Assembly: GCA_017506865.1 (NCBI GenBank)
Contig: JAFCMP010000002.1
Location: 434,001-498,000 of the forward strand
Length of the DNA stretch: 64,000 nt
Direction of reading: 5' to 3'
Origin: Tribonema minus
Taxonomy: Eukaryota > Sar > Xanthophyceae > Tribonematales > Tribonemataceae
How positions within the stretch are numbered: position 1 is the first letter of the stretch; each line of letters begins with the position of its first letter. The notes beneath the pieces were generated by a model. That model saw only the letters and a list, made by a program, of their open reading frames with translations, did not search any database and was not told where the DNA came from. The position numbers and the translations under genes are program-made. Of the stretch, positions 42,511-55,129 are shown piece after piece.

Positions 42511-43741
42511 ACTAGACATGATGGGTGATTTAAGGACCAGTAACTTTCAGTTGCGAAGCGCAGTCTAGCAAAGTTTTGTGTTCAGGTCTCAATAGCCTAT
42601 TTCCGCCTATCCGCTCACAGACAGCTGCTGATGGCATGCTCACGGCTTGTGGAGCATTAACAAATACCAGTGGAGTATTAACAAATACCATCGAGGCTTC
42701 ATTCCGCGCATTGAAGATGAAAGCTTGGCGACTGTGGTGCCACTGGGCTACAAACTTTTAAAATAATGAATAAATTAATAAATTAAGAATCATTTTAAAT
42801 GTTTGCAGCCCAAACGGTGGATAGGTGTCATGTTGAGTCACCGCACGTCAGCTCAGTGGGTGTGCACATTTATCATGTGTTGTCAGCTTGCTGTAGCACA
42901 TGAAATAATCATGATTGTGTTGCAACTGATTATGCATCAGCTGCTCTGTCGAACAATCATGATTGTGTTGCAACTGATTTTGCATCAGCTGCTCTGTCAA
43001 AGTGACGGTCGGCCCTGTGACTTTCGGCCCTGTAACAGGACAGGGTGACATTCGCGGCTACTTCCGCCAACTAACTTAGCGATAGTGAGAGAGTTTGTGT
43101 GATTCTACTAGTACATTTTTATTCAGTATCATTGTCCGTATTCAAACAACGTCATACTTTGAGTATGTTCAAGAAGTCCTAGTAGCGTGAATCATATGTT
43201 TGTGCAAGCTCAGACACTCGCAGGTACCTGGCAGTGTGCTGCACACCAATGACGCAAATCAACTCAGTGACACTAGGCCTGAATATAGTTTGTTGATGAA
43301 TTGCTTTTGGAGGGCTTGCGGCAGCCCTGACGTATACATACCGTAGTGCAGTCTTGAGTCTGCGGCCCCACTTAGCTGCCTGCCGCACTCTGTATTCGCT
43401 CCTCCACTTCGCCCGCATGAAGTTGTGCGTAACGGCTTGATCCGTTGCCAGAGCCATACGGTGGTGTTGGATGTGCCTGACATGGTGGTAGCAGCGTTTT
43501 GCGGCAAGGCACAATCATGCTCCGGGCCGCATCAGTAACTTACGTTGAACATATTCTAAGAATCTTAAAGACTTGCCGTCACAAATCAATGCGCAGTGCT
43601 CATGATGTGAGGCACATATTCTGATTCAAGGCCAATATCTTCAGGTGGCAGCCTCTGACCAGCTTAAGCTTAAATTTAAGCGCACCTTGCCTGACATGTG
43701 CTCTTATGTTTGTGTGCAATGCCTCATTGTATCTATGGCAG
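42511..43741. other. no recognised gene; one 48-bp direct repeat
   Basis: A 48-bp unit starting AATCATGATTGTGTTGCAAC repeats twice at 42907 and 42955. Further 5' exons of the HECT gene may lie here or outside, but none could be placed. Confidence 0.5.
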
Positions 43742-46700
43742 GTGCACCATTCATACATCGGACAGCTGATTGAGACGTGTGCAAAGAAGGACGTGGTGTT
43801 CCAAGTAAAAGCTGCAAAAAATGCAAATGAAGTTCACTCGGGCTGCACAAGTTGCTGCACGCCAATGCTGATGGCAATGCAGCAGTGCACCCAATTTGTA
43901 GGACTCCGCGCTGTTGCTGTGCTGGTATCAAGATGTGAGCACATCATGCGGGAGCTTGTCCTCAGAGTGCAACCTGTTGCTCGTCTACTCAAAGGTGACT
44001 GAGCCCTACCAAATTCCACTTCAACCTGTCCGTTGCGGGTGTGAACGATTAGTCTAGTTGTTTGTCGCTGCACGTCCAGTGTGATGCAGGTCTGACATGA
44101 AACCACAGCAATGGTTCAGGGGTACTTCAGAGCACTATATTGTATTGCATTTAAGCATTGCGTGTAGTGCGATGCTTCGGATTTTATACCTGAGCTCTGG
44201 TCTCTTGAAGTCTCTGCCAGTGGCCCTGCTCAGTAACTGCCTCAGTTGCTGACCAGTGTAATTGCATGAATTCTCTTGGGCCCCCATTGGCAGGTTGAGA
44301 GGGGAAGGGAGCTGGACTCTATCGTGAAGAAGGCGCTGTCAGTCCAGCCAGCACAGATGAAGCAGTAAGTGCCAAATCTGTTATCTGATGCTTGGATCAG
44401 ACACTGTGGTCTACGACAATGATGTGCTATACAGACCTCCAAAAGGCTTACCCCGTCTGATCTGAACCCTAGGGCTAACGTTGGTATCCCCACAAAAGGT
44501 AGCTAATAGTATATTGCCAACAACATGGCACACTTTGCTTGAGTATTAAAACAAAATATTGACTGCTGCAGTGAGGTTGATTTGCCAAGCGTAAGCAGCA
44601 GCCCTAATGTACCCCAGCCAAATATTGAGCTGCTGGCGCCAATGACATGCAGAACAAGTCGTGCGGCAGAGCCACACGTAAAAAAATTGTCTTCAGATAG
44701 TGTTGGAAACTGCGCCCATCGCAGGCAAAGTTCAGCTTCCGTGGTACAGGTGCCAGCAATCGCTGGCCCGACAGAGCGCACCTACTGCTACGCTTACTCG
44801 ATCAGCACCTGGCGTTGTAACTTGGACGGCACCTGTGACGTGCACTGTTGTGTAGCATTAAGCCAGTGGGAGCGCCTAGTAAATATGCTCTGATGCAATT
44901 GAAATACATCTGGATGATAGTCATGTTATGCCTCTGAAGTACCACCTTTGTATGATAATGACACAGTGCATTGATGCAGCCTTGGTTAAAGCTTGCCTTC
45001 GATTCAGCTACCACTGATGATGTTCCAAGTGAAGGATATGAGGATGCTGCATTCGTCTGAGATATCTGACGGTACTACTCCTGCTGAATCTGATAATTAT
45101 CACGAGTACTAGATTACTAGTCCCAAAAAATTGCAAATCCAAACGAGCGCTCGACTACTATGCCCGTACCTTAAACTTGAATATGCACTCGAATCGAGTA
45201 CTTGGTCGAAACCTTGACAAGTACCAGAGTACCCAACCAGTACCAGTAGGTTGGCCGCTATAGCAGCACTGGCAAGCAGGGTTGGGTCTAGAAGGGCTCA
45301 ATGAGCAAGCTCCTGTCGATGTGCTATGTTGTGCTTCACCTCTCCTTTTAAATCTGTTTTTGCAACTTGAAGCGTAGAGCTGCTGCGTTGCAGTCTCACT
45401 GTGTCCAGTGCTGACTCGGATCAGCGCCAGATTGCAATGGCACCTACCATCAGCAGCCAACTCTTTGCCCACTTGCGGCTATGGGGCTTTTTTAAGTACA
45501 CGTGGGCGCATCTTGAGTCTCAATGCTGACTGGTTACCCTTATCATCATTTAAAGTTCGAACCATTGCTGATCCTCATCTAGGTCACTGCGTGTGGAGTT
45601 TTTCTCGCCTGGTCCAAAGCCAAACAGCAAGATCAAGGAAAGAGGCAACGATGCAGGGGGCCTCACCAAGGAAATGTTTGGTGAGTCAAACGTGCAATTT
45701 GAAGTACTTCTGAATGATGTTTCTGACCAACAGGAAGGCTGTCACTTTGGGACCGTTCTGAGCATCTCATGGACTGCTCGCATATCATGCCCCTTGAAGT
45801 TCCTTCCAGGCCGAGTCAGTGCCTTGTTTACTACAACACATAAAACAGGGCACCATGTCAGAAATTGAAGTACCGTATTATTGATAATCAAGCCCATGGG
45901 GCGAGTTTTCTTATGAGTTTCCGAGCCCTCACAAAATGACACCCCACCGTTTTTTTCGCTCTTAAATGTGCCCCCCCCCCCCCCCTTTTTCTCACATTCA
46001 TACACAGCATATATACTCTGTGTACGTGTACTCTGCACACTCAGTGACTCATGCTACATCACTACATTGTGTGTGCACATGCATGCACTGTCAGCAACGT
46101 GCAGAGCAGACTCTCGGACAGACAGACAGCGTCAAGTTACAATGTAGCCAAACTCACAAATAGGCTCCCAGAAGCAGCAGCTGGCTTTCCAACAGCTGAA
46201 TCGGTTTCAGGAGCGGCGTAGAAGCATGCTGGCCAATTTCTCTAATTTCTCCAACCCTCAACTTCAATTCTCCAATCCTCAGTTTCAATTATTCAATTCT
46301 TGATGATAGATGAGCTGAAACGGCTCGAAAATTAATGCACCCCACCCCTTTTTTTTCCATATATCAATGGCGCCCCACCTTCCTGTTTTTGCTCTCATAA
46401 AGAACTTGCCACATGGGCTTGATTGTAGTTAATATGGTATTTCCTGCATGATGATTGCTAGTGATGGTGACTGCATGCCCGGTGAGCCTACATGCGTACG
46501 CAAGGCATATTGCAATCGCCTAGGTCACCGGTTCTGGGCCCCTGCTGGCAGTGAACTACATGGAAGCTGTCTCTGCCATTCAGTGGCTTGGCTAACAGGT
46601 ACCGCAATCGTTTCATGGCGTGCATTGATGCAGAATACTGTTGCTCTCAGTTGAGCACGTTCGTTATGGGATTACGATTGAGCTTGGGCTACAGCGTCAG

Positions 46701-49700
46701 GCTGTTCTTACCTCATCTGTACATTAGCATTGCTCCTGAGCGCAGCTGCATCAAATAGAGGCGTCTCTGTTGTGTACACATGTACATACCTGAGCGAGAA
46801 TTAATAAAAAGTACATACCAGCTGTCCCCTGGTTGCGGCACTCGCGGCTCACGGCATGGATGTATCACAGCAGTACTGTGCTTGAAACTGCACACGTCAA
46901 TGTACTCGGCATCCTCTGTGCAGGCATTCTGTGGGGTGAGCTGCAGGGGGTCAGACAGCGCAATGCGTTAGAAGCTACGCATCCAATTGGCTCAAGGTAT
47001 GTTGGTATGCTTATTGGCCGAAGTGAGAGGAGGAGCATCAACCGCAAGTATAAATGGAGAAACTCATCAGCCCAGACAACAGGCACTTATGCAGAACAAT
47101 GACAACAGCCACGGTCCTGTGCGGTATCCAATTACAGTGCTGCAGTTTAGAGATGCCCTGTGCTACAGAGATTACACCGGTACCCAAACCAGTTTTTGTA
47201 CCATTTTCAACCAGTGACTGGTGCCGCTTATTCACTGCTGCGTGTCATAGGTGGTGCAAGGCAGCCCCCAAACACCTAGCTGGTGACTTGCGCTACCGGT
47301 AACAATGCAGTTTTGGGCAAGTGGACCGTTCAGCAAGAGATTTTCCTGTTCTGTGTCTTAAAATGCAGCGCGAAGAGCTGCAGGACCACGACAGGTGTAT
47401 TGGAAGGTTGGCAGACTCTCGGAGACACCGCAGATCACGGGGTATACCCCCCCCCATCTAGTCGCGCCGCGAGGCCCATGTAGAGCCAACGGGGGGTCTT
47501 ATTCGAGGGGGGGGTCTCATACAACGTACGCCCCGTCTTGCACGCGCGTGGGTGGCTGCGCGCTGCACAGCTGGGCGCGTTTGCGCATGTGCGCCTTGCG
47601 ACACATGTCATGCACTGCCAGCGGCCATCACTCCGCCATGCGCTGCCAGTTGCTGCCGCTGAACTTCTTCACTGCTGCCTCCAAGACAGCACCTGCATTG
47701 ACAACGCCTGCCATGACATGACAGCGCCTGCGTTGGCGGCCGCTGAGCCCCGCCACTGCGTGCTAGGCGCGCTTCGGTGGCGCTGTCGCGTACTGCTCGC
47801 TGCTGCTGCTGCCGGGCTGCATTGCAGATATGCACTGCGTGCGCATGTGCAACATAGCGCATGGCAGCCTTAGCCTCCTCCCCCCATAGGTCGTGTGTAC
47901 CTGATGCGCTGGCATCTAGTGCTGATGTTCATTGTGCCGACTTAGCCCTAACCCAGACAACAGGCACTTCGACAAGCAGAGCAAGCAGCCACAGTAAGCT
48001 GGACAAAAGAACTGATCAGCCAACAACTGCTCTTGACCGAGGCAACACACAAGACTTGAACATGCTGCTGTATGGCCCATTTGGTGCTGTTTGCTATAGA
48101 GTGTATCAAGTGAACTGTCTGCAGTCATGTGCGCTGATACTTGGCACATATGCTGTGCACTCCAGCACTGTAGAGAGCGCGCACTTCACGGTGCATGATA
48201 ACATTTACAATCTTTACGACAGTGGAGCACGCAATTGTGGAGTGGAAAATGCTGTGTTGTTTGTCCTTTGGAGGGCTGTGAATAATGATAAAGTGAATCA
48301 TCGAATCAGCAACCAGCCAATAACACTGGCCAAACTTGTGATAAGGTGGCACGCCAAGCGTCTGCCAGCATGCAGTGCAGCGCCATGACTACCAGGCTCC
48401 GAGCTGCCGCTACTAGTATGTGCACTACGAGCGGTATGCTCTCCGGTTGTGTCTGCACTGGTCGCTAGCGCTGCACGTGACATGGCGCTGGCCGCGTATG
48501 TGAATATTGAGTGCTGCACAGAATGCAGTTCACCATTCACGCGTGAATTTACATCTCAAAAGTGGCTGTGCAGAATGTGTCCTTGAGGCACGTGCATCCC
48601 TGCTGATCATGATGGAAACAGGCAGAATCTGATCGCGTGGTTCAGGCCGGACTGTGAAGAAGGAGCTGGCTGCCTGCTGCCGCTGACTGATGCCGAAATT
48701 AAGCGTGAACCGAGGGTAAGTGTCCACTGTCTTGGCAATCAGGCATTCAAATATGGCCATACGCAGTGATCAACCAATCTTCATGCCTGGTTGAGTGGTG
48801 ATTTGTGCATGGATTGTGACTTGCGCTTGTGCTTCCAATGCGGCACATAAGTAGTTTATTTGTAGGAGTTTGCTTAAAAGAGAATTCATTTTGCACTTGT
48901 TGTTGAGAGAATTTCACTTGGCACTGGTTGTTGTGAGAGTATGCTGTGCATGTCATTGTTGTAGGTGGTCTGCTTTGTACTTTTCTGATGGTAACACAGA
49001 CCAGAACAACTAACAAAGGTGTTGTGACGCGCCTTGCGTGCATTGAGCCAAGCGGTACATCCACTAACTTGAAGTTGCTGGTGCCAGTACATCTACTACC
49101 ACAAAGTTGCTGGTGGCCACTGCGTTTACCGTTCAGTAAGCAACCACACTTCATCATCAATGCCCCGTATGCTGATGCCAGCGCGTGCCATGTTTTCCGC
49201 ATGTTCATTTGGTGGCCGATGCAGATTGCCGACACAGCACAGGATGTATACACAGCATTCGGGGTCATGGTGGCCAAATTTGTGGCGGAGGTACGAGCAG
49301 AACGTGCTGGGCATGTATGTGGTTTAATCAGTGAACACAACAATTCTAAATGTACAATGCTCCTGTTGCATGCGGGACAACATTTTGGATTAAATTTTGC
49401 TATTAAGAAGTGCTCTGATTCCTCCAGAAACATGGGATGTGGTGCCATCATCTGTCTCAGCTGCCATCAGTGTTTTTAATGACGTACGTACGGGGGAGTA
49501 CGTACGTACAAGGTAACAGGGGAGTACGTAGGAATTTCAGAATATACCGTATTACCGGCTAACCCTAGCAGTAGGGTTAGCTAGGGTTAGCCAACCCTAG
49601 CCCTAACCCTAACCCCCGTGCTTCTACCCCATAGTCCTACTTGTTCTGTCTTATGTCCTCTGATGCTGGTGCTGGGACCGTTTATTGAGTGCAGACTGTG

Positions 49701-52700
49701 TGCTGCCTGTACGGTAGCACCTCATGCATTCGCCTTGGCAGCCGTCTGTCCGCTGTGTGTGTTGCCGTAAAACTGTGGTAGGCCTGCTTGCTTTGCCTTG
49801 CCGGCAGCAGCTGCACGTGCAGCCTCTCTTGCTTTCAGCGACAGCCTTGCGCTTCTTAGTGGCTGATGCCACTGCGACGCTTTGCATCTTATCGTGCGAG
49901 AGCACGAGCACGATGTGCAGAAGAAGCCGTGAGCTGATGACCACCAGATGTGCAGTCGCAGAATTTGCGCTGCCACTTGGAGCCCTTATCGCTAGCTACA
50001 CTCACAGCACACACACACACACGGCTGCCACAGCGGTCTTCTCTCCGCAGTAAAAAACAAACCGCGAGTTCAATCCAGCGAAAAGTCATATAGTTGCGGG
50101 TAGAATGTGCTTATTTGTCTAAACCCTAGTTGTGGAAGTTCAACCCTACTTAGTGACTTCAACATTTATGCTAACCTACTTAGCAACTTCAACATTGTGC
50201 TAACTCTAGCCGGTAGTACCGCATGGTAATAGGATTCCGGCTGTTACCGCGTACGCACGTACGTACGCACGTACGTACGTACATACCCAAAAGTGCCGGT
50301 ATTTAAAACAACGCTGGCTGCCATGACCAGGGTAATGCAGTGTTTATCAGCAATCATTTTGTATCAGGCACCCTTGGAAGGGTACACAACCTCCAGCTTG
50401 AAGGCTTGAACAGCATGCAGCAGGCAAGTGCGTCTTGAGCTACGAAAAAGCAGAATATATTGTCACTGACAGATAAAAACCTATACTTCTTGAAGTATGA
50501 GGACTGAGCATGTTCTGAACACATCCCTCCTATGACTAGGCACTGGTGCTGTGTTTTCTATCAAAAGATTGATTGCGCTGTGTGAACGTTACATGGACTT
50601 TCAACAAACCCTTACTGCCCATAACAGGCCTTGTTCTGCAAGTGCTGCATTGTCAACGCACTGGTACAATTTACTGACCGCCAGTCTGGCCTGCTCAAGA
50701 GGGCAGAGACGCCAGTATTTGTTTCCCTCACAAGGGCCATGCCCCAAGCACATTCATGCTCACAACAAACCACTTGTAGCTGACGTTCTGTCATTTTCAC
50801 TCACCGTCTCTTCAGGTGACGCACATGCTGCTGGAATCTGATGTCATGGGGCCTCTTGTGCCCTCGCGGCTGCTGCCTGCGTGGCTATGGGATGTGCTGC
50901 GTGGACGAGCGTACGTGGACAATGGGCCTGACGGCCGGATAACACTTGAGGTACCTAAGGAATATAGCACCACCAAAAGTACATCACGAAGGCAGCATGT
51001 GGTACGTGTACTGCAAGAAGGTAAAATGGCGCTGTCGTCCCCCGCACCCCCCGACCCCAACACCCAGCTGCACATGCCATCTTAAAAGAACCAAACATGA
51101 GGGCGTAATGACATCATTTTACCAGCTTTGGGGGGATAGCAGGCAGGGCACAAACAACAGAGCAAATATCTCACTATGTAAGTCGCACTCCACCAGTACA
51201 CCACAGGCCACTGGCACGCCAACATTTTGCACACCATCTGATAGTTATTTACGACCGGCGCAGATGCCTGCCAGTTCTCACTGTATTGGCTCCCAGGCCC
51301 TGATACTCAGTCAGGCTGCAGCCTGCTGCTGATTACCTTGGTTAAAATAGACTTCCGACAACATACCTATGACATTGTGTCATCACTGCATTCCCACATG
51401 CTACAACTGGCAGAGGTGCTCGCACCAGCAGATGCAAACCACGCAATGCACCAGTCTGTTTTCCTAATTTGTGGCGTATTCTATGACGACATTTGGCCGT
51501 GTCTCCACAGGATGTGTACAAGGATATTGCGGCAATCGGCGGCGACAACCACGTGTGCCTTCGCGTTACGCCAGATGCAGAGGGTATTGCCTACGCAGCA
51601 GCAAACTGCATCACCATGGACATGGTTGCGGAGGACTCAGCCAGTGCCTGTGCAACAGACTCTGAGGTGCTACTTCCTAAACCTGTATCTGAAGCCTTGG
51701 TATACTTCTGAATCTGACCGTGCCTTTATTACAATTTGTTTAACCCTTCCGCCGGGCAATGCTTGCGGGCACTGAAGCAATGTGGTTGTACATGCTAACA
51801 AGCTTGACAACGATCATGCGTCAAGATGACGCGTCATTACTTGGCAATGTGTTCGTTGGCAGTTTGCAGTCTTGTCCTGTCGCATGTCTTAGACTAGCTT
51901 ATGTGACTATAATATTTATAAAAGAAACACTTTCCCAGGAGTTTAAATGTGGTATCTGCAATGAATCCCCAGAACCTGTGCCGTCTGTGTGTGCAGCAGA
52001 GGTGCTGGCCTTTGTCTCAAATTCACTTTACTGCATTATTTTTCATTGTGACCGCTGGTGACAAAGCTTGCAACTGTACACAATGACAGGCTTGAGGTCA
52101 GCAGGTTCAAGAAACGCTGGGTGATTGTTTGCCTCGGATAATTCAAGTGTGCAGCAGAATGCAGCTTGCACAGTGACTGCTGTCCTAGTAGTTCAAGTGC
52201 TGCAGGTGCCATATCTTCCAGCAAATACTACACCCCTACTGCATATGTATGGTGCTATGCGCAATCGCTTTCCAAGTTCTTAAAAATACCTAGCGTGCCC
52301 TGCGTAGCAGGGCGGATTGACCCTAGCCAAATTTCAACATGCTGACGACTTCCCATCCCACGGCTCCGCTTAGATGAACGTAAACAAGTGCTGAGTGCGG
52401 GTGCCACAACGTGAGTTTACACAACGCGTATATGTGCTGGAGGCTTCCACCTGCTGCTGTCATCATGTGGAGACCTTGAATGGGCACAGCTACCGCGCCA
52501 ATGCAATCTCTGCAACTTGAACCTGCTGGAGCATCGTAAGCAAAGGGGTGCCCTGGGTCGCCAATGAGATTATCAGGTCATATTGTGGTTTTCATGGCTG
52601 ATGTGTACTCAATGGCCAAGGTTGGGTGCACTGAGCAGTGCTGGCACAGTCATTCAGAGCACCACAACAACGTTAGATCATGCACCAGTCAGTGAACACA

Positions 52701-55129
52701 GATAAAAGCCTGTGAATAGGTCAGTGGGGTTTGTCGCATTGTAATCAAAGTTCTTGGCACACCTCTCATTTTAAAGTGTGTCAGCGTGTGCAGGATGCTG
52801 CCTACAAAAAGCCACCTCTGCGACTGTGATACTTTGAAAGGTAGCCTTGTAACCCCTCAGGCTTGCTACACCTTCAACTTGGTTGCCTTGGTGGTGTCTC
52901 AGGAACCAGCACCAGTGACGCTGGAGAACGTGCAAGGGTTTGTACGCAGGCTGTGCTGCAACCAGTACATCAAGCCGCGCGCCAAGGCCCTGGACTGGAT
53001 CAAGCAGGGCTTCAGCCGCCACAGTATGCACCTCCCAACACTGAACTCTTTCACGCGCCAGGAGCTGCGTGACATGTACAGCGGCAATGAGACTGTCAGC
53101 GAGGCCGACTTCATTGAGTGTCTCAGCTTCGAAGATGCCGAAAACTTTCAGTGGGGCAGCGAAGAGATGACCGCAACAAGGGGCTATCTACTGCAGGTTT
53201 GTCAATCGTTGCGCAAAGGTAGCAGCTGTCGTCAATGGTGTACTGTGTGTGGGAACACAATTACTGTCAACGCGGGTTGAGGTGTTGGACAAGCACATTC
53301 GATGGTGTGTTATGAGGGTGGGAGTGTGGTTATTTGCAGATGCCTGTGGTGGCAAAAATGTTTGCTTCGAAGAGCAGACCTGCTTTGAATCAGAGAAGTT
53401 GAAGCTTTGTGGCAGTGCATGTGAGTGGTTGTAAGCAGAACGAGCGGATGTCATGTCTGAAGGTTCTGATGGGCCATTTCTGTATATGTACAGATGGTGC
53501 ACAGCACGCAGCTGGCACAAGGTTGGGTGGTGCAAGGCATCCAGCAATATGTACGCAAATGTCCATCAAGCAACAACATACATAGAAGTAATACGCAACG
53601 TGGTGCTTCAGTATTTACTTAATGTATATGGACTAGCGGCCATTATACTGACAGGTTTTGCTACCAGTCAGTATGCCGACCATAACTTTGACCAATCCCT
53701 ATTCCGTCAACACATGCCCGTATTCCCATATATTTTGCATACTATATACCCGCATGCTCGAGTTTTGGCCTGCAGACTCCGTATCAATCCGTGAAGAGGG
53801 GTGTCCAAGGTGTGTGGCCATTTGGTGCACGCTGCAGTGTAAGTAATGTGCGGCTCACATGCGTCAACCCCTATTGCCATGATACATTGCAACTCTGCGT
53901 GTGTTTGAGCGGCGCAGGCAGTGAAGGATGAGGCGTTCAGGAAGCGCCTGTTGCACTGGAGCACCGGCTACAACGCCATACCTTTCGCCGCCACCAGGAA
54001 ATTTGCCATCAAGGTGAGGCAAAACCTTGCCTTCACCTCTGGCAATGGCGTTGTTGTAGTGCAAGCATTGGATACGCATGCAAGTCCTCGAAAGGCAAGC
54101 CTTTGAAGTAGCGTGGTGCGCCTGCACTGGCCGCTCGGTGACTGGAAGGACCCTGAGAGCACACGCTGGCCTCACTACACACAATGTGTCTCGTCTATCC
54201 CATGGATCCATTAGGTTTGCCCACCAGAGTAAATTGCAGTTTCAAAAGGGCGTACAGTCAGTTTGTTTGAATGTAGTAAGTTTCATGTGTTTGTATACAT
54301 ACTGCGTGTAGCAGCAGCACGAAGTACAAAACTGAAGATAGCCTCCTATCAAACATGATTTATCGTCGCATGACAGTGGCAATCCCCTGTAACCTGCAAC
54401 ACCTGTCACACTCAACTTGAATGACTCGTGCACGGCAATTGAGTAGCATCGCCCATTGCATAAAGCGTTTGATGCGATGTGGATATATGCTCCTGCACAC
54501 ACATCTACTGCATGACCTGTGATGTGGTACTTACAGTGTTTTAATCATCGTGGTAAACGTAGTTTTGCACAAGGCTTGCGAAAGTGGTTGAATTGCGTAC
54601 TTGAAGGTGTATAGTGACATGTTATATAACATGCAGCAGCACCAATCGCAAAGCCAGTGTAATGGTAGCTGAGCACAGAAGTGCATCAGGAGCAGTCACT
54701 ACCACCAGCAACTAGTGCAGGAGTGGGCAGTAGCAACTTTGCTCTGCTTCGCACACCGCGGACATTCGTTGTCGCGATGCGTTGTAGATCTTGTGTTGTG
54801 CACTTCAGAGTACTCAGTTAAATTTATGTCATTCACTGGTACCTGGGCTCCAAGTCCTTGAGGACTACCAGTTCGTACGTAATTGTCTTATTTGCTGTCT
54901 AGCATGTCTCTGATATCATATGTCATTTCCATTCTGGTCACTGCCTCGCTGTCTTCAGGTGAAGCCTGGCATCAGCCTCAACGATAACACAGTGAGCATA
55001 CTGCCTGACGGGCTGCCGGAGGCGTCCACGTGCATCAACGAGCTCCGCCTCCCCTGCTATTCGAGCCTGGCAAAGCTTCGAGAGCGCATGGACATGGCCA
55101 TGGCAGTTCTCAGCTTCAATGAGCAGTGA
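43742..55129 (+). CDS. HECT-type E3 ubiquitin ligase, 3' part of gene
   Basis: Placed exons: 43742-43804, 44294-44364, 44572-44749, 45583-45680 (start uncertain), 48626-48715, 49225-49290 (start uncertain), 50816-50950, 51511-51666, 52903-53196, 53918-54013 and 54959-55129. At least one exon is missing between 44749 and 45583 and another between 45680 and 48626, because phases do not match. The HECT N-lobe begins LRVEFFSPGPKPNSK and continues GNDAGGLTKEMF; DVYTAFGVMVAKFVAE follows. Then come PVTLENVQGFVRRLCC, KALDWIKQGFSRH, SFTRQELRDMYSG and FRKRLLHWSTGYNAIPF. The C-lobe ends LPEASTCINELRLPCYSSL, with the catalytic cysteine in TCIN, and a stop 30 residues later, as in the family. HECT ligases take ubiquitin from E2 onto this cysteine and pass it to substrates. 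The substrate-binding half lies upstream and is unidentified. The 44572 exon is a Ser/Pro-rich linker. Confidence 0.82.
45920..46370. other. low-complexity stretch in a HECT intron
   Basis: Poly-C at 45969-45984 followed by CATT/ATAC-rich text, and short AATTCTCCAA/CTCAACTTCAATT repeats at 46228-46300. A T-run lies at 46348-46358. No gene is seen. Confidence 0.45.
46782..46819 (+). mobile_element. 20-bp extremely truncated retroelement insertion with 9-bp direct repeats
   Basis: GTACATACC at 46782-46790 and again at 46811-46819 flank TGAGCGAGAATTAATAAAAA (46791-46810), the terminal 20 bp of the family seen in minus orientation at 29,947 and 38,908. The flanks look like a target-site duplication. 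It lies in a HECT-gene intron. Confidence 0.65.
49490..49620. repeat. GTACGTAC tracts and two-orientation telomere-like repeats
   Basis: GTACGTAC runs at about 49,482-49,530 are followed by CTAACCCTAG and TAGGGTTAGCTAGGGTTAGCC and then CCCTAACCCTAACCC at 49,557-49,616. TTAGGG-like units occur in both orientations around a centre near 49,580, inside a HECT intron. Confidence 0.75.
50249..50286. repeat. ACGT tetranucleotide repeat
   Basis: A tract of ACGT/GTAC units (GTACGCACGTACGTACGCAC and on) in a HECT intron. Self-complementary simple sequence. Confidence 0.85.

Noticed and set aside
47861..48388. 175-codon plus-strand open frame in the HECT gene
   Set aside because: No HECT similarity and no supporting splice junctions; it lies within a long intron region, though a missing exon could still be nearby.
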